A stretch of DNA of 48,225 bases from Flavobacteriales bacterium (GTDB taxonomy: Bacteria; Bacteroidota; Bacteroidia; Flavobacteriales_C; GCA-002722245). A program made the translations under genes and the position numbers. The notes beneath the pieces were generated by a model, which was not told where the DNA came from, made no database searches, and saw only the letters and a program-made list of their open reading frames with translations. Within the stretch, counting starts at the first letter, position 1, and each line of letters starts with the position of its first letter. Location of the stretch: the NCBI GenBank assembly GCA_023251095.1, contig JAHEZL010000004.1, positions 1 to 48,225 on the forward strand, in the 5' to 3' direction. Below, in pieces: positions 41,999 through 48,225 of this stretch.

Positions 41999-44686
41999 AT
42001 GTTGAAGAAAATCCTCATCGGACTCCTGATAACTCTTGTGTTGTTGGTAGGAGCAGTGATTGCTATCCCTTACTTTTTTAAAGATGAAATCATCGCCAAA
42101 GTAAAAGAGGTGGTCAATGAAAAAGTGAATGCTCAGGTGGATTTCGGCGATTTCGATTTATCCATTATTTCTACTTTTCCCAATCTGCTTTTTGAAATTC
42201 ATGAAGTGAAAGTAATTGGTAAAGGCGCTTTCGATAAGGATACCATTATATATATAAAGGATTTGAATCTGGAACTGGATATCAATTCGGTGATGGATGG
42301 CAAACAATATAAAGTGAATTCTTTTGAAATAGATGGTTTGGTGCTCAATGCCCTCTGGACCGAAGAAAATGCTTTCAGTTTAGATATCATGAAACCTTCT
42401 ACAGAGAAGGAAGAACCTGAAGAGGAAAGCACCGATCCTTTCAAAGCATTGGTGGATGATTACTCCATTAAAAATGCGCGCATCGTTTACGATGATCCTA
42501 CAATTCCTTACCGAATGGAATTGATGAACATGAATCATTCGGGTAAATATGAACTCATCGGTGAGGAACACATCATGAAAACTGTTACCGATGTGGCTGC
42601 TTTATCTATGGATTTTGACGGAACAATGTACATGAACAAAGTGAAATCCAATATCGTTGCCGATATCATTATGGATCTCGCCAACTGGAAATTTACTTTT
42701 AAGGAAAATGTTTTTAAACTGAATAACCTTACGCTTGGATTGGACGGCTGGCTCACTCTTCCTGATGAAGGTTTCGGTATGGATTTGAAATTCAAGGAAA
42801 GCAAAGCGGATTTCGCCGATTTGTTTTCTATGCTTCCTTCCGATTATAAAGCGGATCTCGCGAATGTAAAAACCACCGGTAAATTTGAGTTCAATGGTTT
42901 CATGAAAGGGATGTTCATCAGCGATAAAGACAAATATCCTGCTTTCGGACTCAACTTAAAAGTTCAGGATGCAAGCTTCCAATATCCTGATTTGCCTAAG
43001 GCGGTAAAAAATATTCAATTGGATTTAAAAGTGGAAAATCCCGATGGTGATCTCGATCATACCAAAACCGATATCAATAAATTCCATATGGAAATGGGCG
43101 GTTGTCCGGTGGATATTGCTTTGCAATTGCGCACTCCGATTTCCGATGCGTACATCGCCGGAAATATAAAAGCGCAATTGAATCTGGCGGTGATTGGCGA
43201 AGTGATGCCTCTGGATAAAGGTGAAGAATACCACGGAAATGTGAAAGCGGATATTAACCTTAAAGGAAATTATTCTTCTATTGAAAAAGAGGAATACGAA
43301 AAATTTGATGCCAGCGGTTCTCTCGATATGACCGATCTGATCTACAAAACCGAAGGTATGCCAACGGTAATGATCAGCAAAGCTAATTTATTGTTTACGC
43401 CGCAAGCGCTGGATTTAACTGCTTTTGAAAGTAAAATCGGTACCAGCGATTTAAGCGCTCACGGAAAAATTGAAAATTATCTGGCCTATGTTCTTAAAGA
43501 TGAAACGGTAAAAGGAGCTTTCAGTATTTTATCTACTTCTTTTGATGTGAATCAGTTCATGAGCAAGGATACTGCTAAAACACCTGAGGATACTACTTCT
43601 TCCGGTGCGTTTGAAATTCCTGAAAATGTGGATTTTGTCCTGACTTCCGATCTCAAAAAAATTAAATACAGTACTTATGATATTCAAAATTTTGCCGGAC
43701 AATTGTTGATGAAAGACGGTGTTTTGAAATTTGAAAACAATACTTTCAAATTATTGGATGCCGATTTTAAACTGGCCGGACAGTATCACGCTCTCGACAT
43801 TAAAAAGCCTTACGCTAAATTGAATTTTGAAGTGAAAAATCTCGATATTCCGAAAGCCTACGCCAATTTCAATACCATTAAAAAACTGGCGCCCATCTGC
43901 GAAAACACCGAAGGTAAACTGAATTTAGCTTTGGATGTTGAAACGCGTTTTACGGCTAATATGGATGTGGATTACAACACTATCACAGGTAAAGGAAATC
44001 TCTTTATTTTAAATGCGAAAATCAAAGATTCTAAATTCACACAAGGTTTGAGCGATATTATTAAAAGCGATAAATTCAAATCCTTTGAATTGAAAGATCT
44101 CAAAATTTATTTCTTCATCCACGACGGTAAATTAAGTGTTGATCCTTTCGATATCAAAATCAGTAAATCGAAAGCTAAAGTGAGCGGATGGAATTCGGTG
44201 GACATGAAAATGGATTATACTTTGGCTACCAGCATTCACAAAGATGAGTTTGGTGGCAGCTTAAATAAAGAAGCTGCAAATTTAATCGGTATGCTCAATC
44301 AAAAAACCGGAGCTGGCGTTGCCATTCCCGAATTCATCAATGCCGATATTAAAGTCACAGGCGATGTAACAAATCCAAAATTCAGCATTCATCCAACGGG
44401 GGCCGGTGGTGATAGCGGTAAAAGTGTTGCCGATCAGGCCAAGACCGAACTGGAAAAACGAGCAAGAGAAGAAGCTGAAAAACTGAAACAAAAAGCCGAA
44501 GAAGAGGCACGAAAAAAAGTAGATGAGCTGAAGCAACAGGGTGAAGCCGAATTGCAAAAACAAAAACAAGCTGCTGAAGCAAAAGTTAAGGAAGAGGCTG
44601 ATAAAGCTAAAAAGGACGCCGAGCAAAAATTGAAACAGCAAGGTGAACAAAAGGCTAAAGACGCATTAAAAAAATTCGGATTTTAA
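41999..44686 (+). CDS. AsmA-family protein with long charged coiled-coil tail
   Basis: An 895-residue envelope protein anchored by one N-terminal helix (about residues 4-27, LIGLLITLVLLVGAVIAIPYFF). A large AsmA-like periplasmic region follows (about 30-800). Its repeating beta-groove segments include VDFGDFDLSIISTFPNLLFEI near the start, LDLTAFESKIGTSDLSAHGKI in the middle and the AsmA C-terminal region. AsmA-like proteins are thought to shuttle lipids between membranes. Residues 811-895 are almost purely Lys/Glu/Ala/Gln (AKTELEKRAREEAEKLKQKA and on), predicting a coiled coil, which is uncommon for AsmA. It is 9 nt after aroC and 4 nt before the OmpA-like gene. Confidence 0.88.
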   Translation: MLKKILIGLLITLVLLVGAVIAIPYFFKDEIIAKVKEVVNEKVNAQVDFGDFDLSIISTFPNLLFEIHEVKVIGKGAFDKDTIIYIKDLNLELDINSVMDGKQYKVNSFEIDGLVLNALWTEENAFSLDIMKPSTEKEEPEEESTDPFKALVDDYSIKNARIVYDDPTIPYRMELMNMNHSGKYELIGEEHIMKTVTDVAALSMDFDGTMYMNKVKSNIVADIIMDLANWKFTFKENVFKLNNLTLGLDGWLTLPDEGFGMDLKFKESKADFADLFSMLPSDYKADLANVKTTGKFEFNGFMKGMFISDKDKYPAFGLNLKVQDASFQYPDLPKAVKNIQLDLKVENPDGDLDHTKTDINKFHMEMGGCPVDIALQLRTPISDAYIAGNIKAQLNLAVIGEVMPLDKGEEYHGNVKADINLKGNYSSIEKEEYEKFDASGSLDMTDLIYKTEGMPTVMISKANLLFTPQALDLTAFESKIGTSDLSAHGKIENYLAYVLKDETVKGAFSILSTSFDVNQFMSKDTAKTPEDTTSSGAFEIPENVDFVLTSDLKKIKYSTYDIQNFAGQLLMKDGVLKFENNTFKLLDADFKLAGQYHALDIKKPYAKLNFEVKNLDIPKAYANFNTIKKLAPICENTEGKLNLALDVETRFTANMDVDYNTITGKGNLFILNAKIKDSKFTQGLSDIIKSDKFKSFELKDLKIYFFIHDGKLSVDPFDIKISKSKAKVSGWNSVDMKMDYTLATSIHKDEFGGSLNKEAANLIGMLNQKTGAGVAIPEFINADIKVTGDVTNPKFSIHPTGAGGDSGKSVADQAKTELEKRAREEAEKLKQKAEEEARKKVDELKQQGEAELQKQKQAAEAKVKEEADKAKKDAEQKLKQQGEQKAKDALKKFGF

Positions 44687-44690
44687 TTCA

Positions 44691-47030
44691 ATGAGAATAA
44701 CATTTCTATTAAGTATAGTATTTTTTTCTTCTGTTGCTGCGGCGCAGAGTGAAGGAAATTGCGCTCATAAACCATCCAAGAAAATTCAAAAAAAATACGA
44801 GCAGGCACTTAAGCTGATTGCTACCGGACAAAAAACGGAGGGTGCTGCCATCGCCAAAGAAATAATTGAGCTGGATCCTGCTTTCCCTGCTCCTTATTAT
44901 TTGCTGGGCCGACAGTATTATAAATTTGTTTTTCCTGAAACGGCCAATCAGGCGGAGAAAATGACCAACGAACAGGAAAAAACTTTCAAAGAAAAAGCAA
45001 AGTTTTATCTCGAGGAATCCAACAAGGTTTGTCCGGCTTTTAGCGGGCATCTCGCCAGCTATTACCTGGGAACTTTGAGTCACATGGAAAGAGATTACGA
45101 TAAGGCGGAAGCGTATTTTAAATATTATGTCGACAATGAAGGCGAGCTGCTGGATGAAAAAACAGAAATCGCCAAGCGTTTGTATATGGAATGTAAAACA
45201 CGTGCTCATCTTTTGAAAAATCCTGTTCCTTATGATCCAAAAGCGGTGAAAGGTGTGTGTACAAAAGATGATGAGTATGTGCCTATGCTTTCGCCCGATA
45301 ACGAACAATTGTATTTCACCCGCCAGATGGTGGGCTCTTATGATCCTACAAAAGTGGGCGGTGCCGGAAACGACAATCGCGAATATTTTACCGTGGCGAG
45401 CAAACTCTCTGTAGATTCTTTCAGCACAGGTGCTCCTTTGCCTTTTCCTTTTAATGATTTTTTAGGTCAGCTCAATGGCGAAGATATTTGGGGACAAGGC
45501 GCTGCCTGTATCACTCCCGATAATAAAAGAATGTATCTCACCGTGGTGACGAAAACTGTTTTGAGAGAGGGTCCGGCAGCGAATGCAAGTATTTATTATT
45601 CGGATTTAATCAACGGAAACTGGACGCCTTTAAAAAGCATTGGTAGAAATGTGAACGATGAAGCCAACAATCCAACCTGGGAAGGTCAGCCTACGATTTC
45701 ATCGGATGGCAAGATGATTATTTTTTCCAGTGTGCGTGAAACCTGTATGAGTTCTCCCATTCCAACGGGAACTAAGTTGAGTATGGATCTTTTTATGATC
45801 ACTAAAAAAACCGATGGAAGCTGGTCGGCGCCAAAACCTTTGAGCGATGTCATCAATACCAAAGGCGATGAAAGAACTCCTTTTTTACATACCGATAGTC
45901 ATACTTTGTATTTCAGTTCCGACGGTCATCCGGGACTCGGCGGAACCGATATTTTTTATACCCGCATGGATGATTTCGGAAACTGGATGACACCGGTGAA
46001 TCTGGGAAGTCCGATCAACACTCCCGTTGCCGATCATGGTTTCATGGTGAGCTTGGATGGTCAGTTCGGCTTTCTTTCTTCCGGGAAAAAAGGAAGTGTT
46101 GAAGGCGGATTGCAAATCATTCATTTTCCTTTGTATCCGCAAGCGCGTCCCGAGCAAGTGGTGTTGATGAAAGGTAAATTAACCGACGATAAAGGCGCTC
46201 CTTTGAAAGATGGAAAAGTGGAAATTAAAAACACAAAAACCGGACAAGTAACGGAGGGCATCGTTGATAAACAAACGGGCGAATACGTTGCTGTGCTTTC
46301 GGTGCCCGATCCTGAAAGAAATAAATTGGAAAACAGAAAAGTGACTTTAACCGTGGAAGGAAAAAAGGTGGAAGCTGATTTCGGGAGTCACGTTGAAAAA
46401 GTAAACGGACTGGAAAAAATTATTGAGCCGGGAGCGAAAGTCGATTCTATTAAAGGCGTACAAATCATTATTCCTGCCGATCATAAAAAGGTGAAAATAG
46501 GAGGAGAGGAAATGGTGGTGGCCTTAACTCCCGAAGAAATTGCTGCTCCCAAAGGAGAGTTTGTTGTTACGGCAAAAGCAGAAGGCAAAGCCTTTTCAAG
46601 CAAAATAGTGGAAGTAGACACTAAAGATCCTAAGGCTAAAAAAATCATTCGCGGTGCTTCGGTTACGGTGGAAGCGCTGGAGGTTAAAAAACCAATCCGA
46701 CTCAATGACATCGTTTTTGGAAACGACTCTTACGAGCTTACCCGCAAATCGAAATTGATTTTGGATCAGCTGCATGATTTCTTAATTGCCAACGGTAAAA
46801 TTGAAATTTCCATTCATGGTCACACGGATAACGTGGGCGATGATGCGAAAAATTTAGAACTTTCTAAAAACAGAGCGAAAGCCTGCATGGAGTATTTGCT
46901 CAGCAGAGGTATTATGGTTAAGCGACTTTCTTCCGAAGGCTACGGAGAAACAAAACCTAAAACGGTGAATACTACGGAAGAAGGAAGAGCTGCTAACAGA
47001 AGGGTGGAATTTGTGATACTGAAAATGTAA
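44691..47030 (+). CDS. PorE-like OmpA-family protein (TPR, PD40 propeller, CRD, OmpA)
   Basis: A 779-residue periplasmic protein with a signal peptide. An N-terminal TPR region (about 30-170) is followed by a PD40/WD40-like propeller (about 185-470: PMLSPDNEQLYFTR, QPTISSDGKMIIFSS, LHTDSHTLYFSSDG). Next come a carboxypeptidase-regulatory-like domain (about 485-560, MKGKLTDDKGAPLKDGKVEI) and a C-terminal OmpA domain (about 668-779: IHGHTDNVGDD, LSKNRAKACMEYLLSRG) that would bind peptidoglycan. This order matches PorE, a T9SS accessory protein of Porphyromonas, though paralogues with other roles exist. It is tightly linked to AsmA-like (4 nt) and GldL-like (13 nt) genes. Confidence 0.9.
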   Translation: MRITFLLSIVFFSSVAAAQSEGNCAHKPSKKIQKKYEQALKLIATGQKTEGAAIAKEIIELDPAFPAPYYLLGRQYYKFVFPETANQAEKMTNEQEKTFKEKAKFYLEESNKVCPAFSGHLASYYLGTLSHMERDYDKAEAYFKYYVDNEGELLDEKTEIAKRLYMECKTRAHLLKNPVPYDPKAVKGVCTKDDEYVPMLSPDNEQLYFTRQMVGSYDPTKVGGAGNDNREYFTVASKLSVDSFSTGAPLPFPFNDFLGQLNGEDIWGQGAACITPDNKRMYLTVVTKTVLREGPAANASIYYSDLINGNWTPLKSIGRNVNDEANNPTWEGQPTISSDGKMIIFSSVRETCMSSPIPTGTKLSMDLFMITKKTDGSWSAPKPLSDVINTKGDERTPFLHTDSHTLYFSSDGHPGLGGTDIFYTRMDDFGNWMTPVNLGSPINTPVADHGFMVSLDGQFGFLSSGKKGSVEGGLQIIHFPLYPQARPEQVVLMKGKLTDDKGAPLKDGKVEIKNTKTGQVTEGIVDKQTGEYVAVLSVPDPERNKLENRKVTLTVEGKKVEADFGSHVEKVNGLEKIIEPGAKVDSIKGVQIIIPADHKKVKIGGEEMVVALTPEEIAAPKGEFVVTAKAEGKAFSSKIVEVDTKDPKAKKIIRGASVTVEALEVKKPIRLNDIVFGNDSYELTRKSKLILDQLHDFLIANGKIEISIHGHTDNVGDDAKNLELSKNRAKACMEYLLSRGIMVKRLSSEGYGETKPKTVNTTEEGRAANRRVEFVILKM

Positions 47031-47043
47031 TTCAAAACAAAAA

Positions 47044-47421
47044 ATGGAAATTTTAGATGAAGGGATAATACTGGAAGGACAAGCTAAAAAAAGTGGTCCG
47101 CTATTTACCTGGTGGGTACTTTCTATTTGGATATTTTTTCTTTTAATAGCTGCGGTGTTCAGAATTCAGCACTGGCCGGGAGGTGCGTTTCTCTCTGTAT
47201 TGTTTAGTGGAATACTCTGTGGTTATATGGGATTAAGAATGATTCGCCATCCTAAATATTCAGGATTGAAAATCGGACTTGCCGTATTGTTGGTTGCAGG
47301 ATCCGTTGCTTTATTGTTTTCCTATAATTTTTTCATCAATGCTTTACTCACCTTTTTTGGAATAATGATTGTTTCGGGTTTTGTAACGTGGTTAGGCTCC
47401 AGAAAGGAATTTAAAAAATAA
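47044..47421 (+). CDS. Small GldL-like membrane protein
   Basis: A 125-residue protein with about four hydrophobic helices (about 18-38, 45-62, 75-92 and 96-115). The first loop carries FRIQHWPGGAF, resembling the FKxxHWPG signature of GldL, the inner-membrane motor component of T9SS and gliding. It lacks GldL's long cytoplasmic domain and has extra helices, so it is not GldL itself. It lies 13 nt after the PorE-like gene and is probably the last gene of the run. A motor-related or energy-coupling role is only a suggestion. Confidence 0.7.
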   Translation: MEILDEGIILEGQAKKSGPLFTWWVLSIWIFFLLIAAVFRIQHWPGGAFLSVLFSGILCGYMGLRMIRHPKYSGLKIGLAVLLVAGSVALLFSYNFFINALLTFFGIMIVSGFVTWLGSRKEFKK

Positions 47422-47424
47422 AAA

Positions 47425-47452
47425 CCCCAAAGAATTTAATAATTCCTTGGGG
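47425..47452. terminator. Bidirectional terminator between the GldL-like and VWA genes
   Basis: A 12-bp stem (CCCCAAAGAATT with its complement, one wobble) and TAAT loop, flanked by A and T runs. It lies 3 nt after the GldL-like stop and faces the convergent VWA gene. Confidence 0.85.
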
Positions 47453-47473
47453 CTGATTTTTACCTGAATATTT

Positions 47474-48225
47474 TTACAAACGCTCCGCTTTTTTCACCAG
47501 TTCAACAAATTCCTTTTTTGTATTGTCATCTGAACTTGCGTCGGAAGCCCATTCAATTACTTTATCGTAAGTAACATTTCCTTTGTACTCTGAGTTTCTC
47601 AACAGCATTCCGAAACCTGTTACCGAAGCGGTGAATCGCATGAACTCCGAAGATTTTTCAAAACTCTTACCGGTATTCACCACGTCCATTTCAATTTTTT
47701 TACTTTCCTCTTCATTTGGTTTTTTATAACGGAAATCAATTTTGAAATAGGATTTACCAAGCGTGTTTTCTGCAGGAATTATTTCATAGAGCGCAGTAAC
47801 CGATTGTCCCATTCCAAGATCTCCGGCATCTTTAGCATCATTTGCGAAATCTTCGTTTTGCATCATCCTGTTTTCATAACCTATCAATCGGTATGATTTT
47901 ACCATTTCGGTATCAAACTGAATCTGAACTTTTACGTCTTTCGCAATGGTGAACAATCGATTGAAGTTGCTAACGAAAATTCGTTCGCCTTCTTCTGCGT
48001 TGTCGATGTATTCATAAGTTCCATTGCCATGATCGGCCAGCGCTTCCATGTTGGCATCGTTGTAATTTCCCTGTCCCACACCAATCGTAGTTAAAAATAT
48101 TCCCGATTTTCTTTTTACATCAATCAGCTCTATCAAAGCTTCCTGACTGGTGATGCCAACATTGAAATCGCCATCGGTAGCTAAAAGGATTCTGTTGTTG
48201 GCGCCTTTCAAAAAGTTTTCTTCGG
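47474..48225 (-). CDS. YfbK-like VWA-domain protein, 5' end cut by window edge
   Basis: The reading frame stays open to the right edge, so the start lies outside the window and about 250 C-terminal codons are visible. An apparent TTG start at 48209-48211 is internal (EENFLKGANNR continues upstream). The segment ILLATDGDFNVGITSQEALI is the central VWA strand with a MIDAS-type TDGDFN, followed by TTIGVGQGNYND. A downstream domain (DVKVQIQFDTEMVKSYRLIGYENRM, then FKIDFRYKKPNEEE) matches the YfbK C-terminal domain (DUF3520). These proteins are thought to be exported or lipoprotein forms; the N-terminus is not visible here. It is convergent with the GldL-like gene. Confidence 0.88.
   Translation of the reverse strand, partial: EENFLKGANNRILLATDGDFNVGITSQEALIELIDVKRKSGIFLTTIGVGQGNYNDANMEALADHGNGTYEYIDNAEEGERIFVSNFNRLFTIAKDVKVQIQFDTEMVKSYRLIGYENRMMQNEDFANDAKDAGDLGMGQSVTALYEIIPAENTLGKSYFKIDFRYKKPNEEESKKIEMDVVNTGKSFEKSSEFMRFTASVTGFGMLLRNSEYKGNVTYDKVIEWASDASSDDNTKKEFVELVKKAERL

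Noticed and set aside
44709-45308. 199-residue minus-strand open frame
   Set aside because: It is the antisense shadow of the PorE-like gene; the residues (Phe/Ile/Arg-rich) look like reverse translation of a Lys/Glu-rich protein.
47044-47421. Calling this gene gldL
   Set aside because: Only the HWPG loop is shared; the long C-terminal domain of GldL is missing and the helix number differs.
1-48225. tRNA, rRNA, transposase, integrase, toxin-antitoxin or restriction genes
   Set aside because: None could be recognised by reading either strand; absence by eye is not proof for small RNAs.

Overview
The window comes from a member of the Bacteroidota. The evidence is: secreted proteins ending in type IX secretion (T9SS) type A and type B sorting domains, a hybrid two-component system (HTCS) regulator, a TonB-dependent receptor with an N-terminal carboxypeptidase-regulatory-like domain, PorE-like and GldL-like envelope proteins, TAnnTTTG-type promoter boxes, few Shine-Dalgarno sequences, and dispersed intergenic palindromes of a kind common in this phylum. 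The DNA is AT-rich. I cannot name a genus; an environmental or uncultured lineage is plausible. No rRNA, tRNA, CRISPR array, transposase or prophage gene was seen.

Layout. (1) 1-279 is a gene-free edge with nested inverted repeats. (2) 280-5412, minus strand, is a threonine operon thrA-thrB-thrC plus a small unknown gene; a palindromic element lies between thrA and thrB. (3) 5531-8074, plus strand, is a compact cassette of a NodU/TobZ-type carbamoyltransferase, a 49-residue DUF5989 membrane peptide and an SxtJ-like membrane protein. It ends at a very large inverted repeat shared with convergent lepA (8270-10060, minus). (4) metF (10149-11102, plus) is followed by a cluster of palindromes. (5) 11367-20777, minus strand, is a polysaccharide-degradation locus: HTCS regulator, a small probable outer-membrane protein, two tandem GH5 cellulase paralogues with CBM6-like and T9SS domains, and a lipoprotein with two internal repeats. 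There is no SusC/SusD pair. (6) 20798-28436 holds a DEAD-box helicase, small proteins of unknown function, an RlmI-like methyltransferase with a DUF1801 protein, and a TonB receptor preceded by a small His/Cys-containing membrane-anchored protein (possible metal uptake). (7) 28577-40266, plus strand, encodes surface and secreted proteins: a 1915-residue type B T9SS adhesin-like protein with ten internal repeats, a 942-residue sortilin/BNR-like type A T9SS protein, and three tandem paralogous lipoproteins of unknown function, each followed by its own hairpin terminator. (8) 40341-48225 holds an OmpH/Skp-like lipoprotein, then an apparent operon of aroC, an AsmA-like protein with a charged coiled-coil tail, a PorE-like OmpA protein and a GldL-like small membrane protein, and finally a YfbK-like VWA protein cut by the right edge.

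How the parts fit together: housekeeping genes (thr operon, lepA, metF, aroC, helicase, rRNA methyltransferase) are interspersed with envelope and secretion genes. The T9SS substrates need a type IX machine encoded elsewhere; the PorE-like and GldL-like genes here may be accessory parts of the same envelope system. The least explained items are the triplicated lipoprotein family, the duplicated CHN/FSCD lipoprotein behind the cellulases, the carbamoyltransferase cassette and the 57-nt-arm inverted repeat. No clear-cut, entirely new multi-gene system was established from sequence alone.
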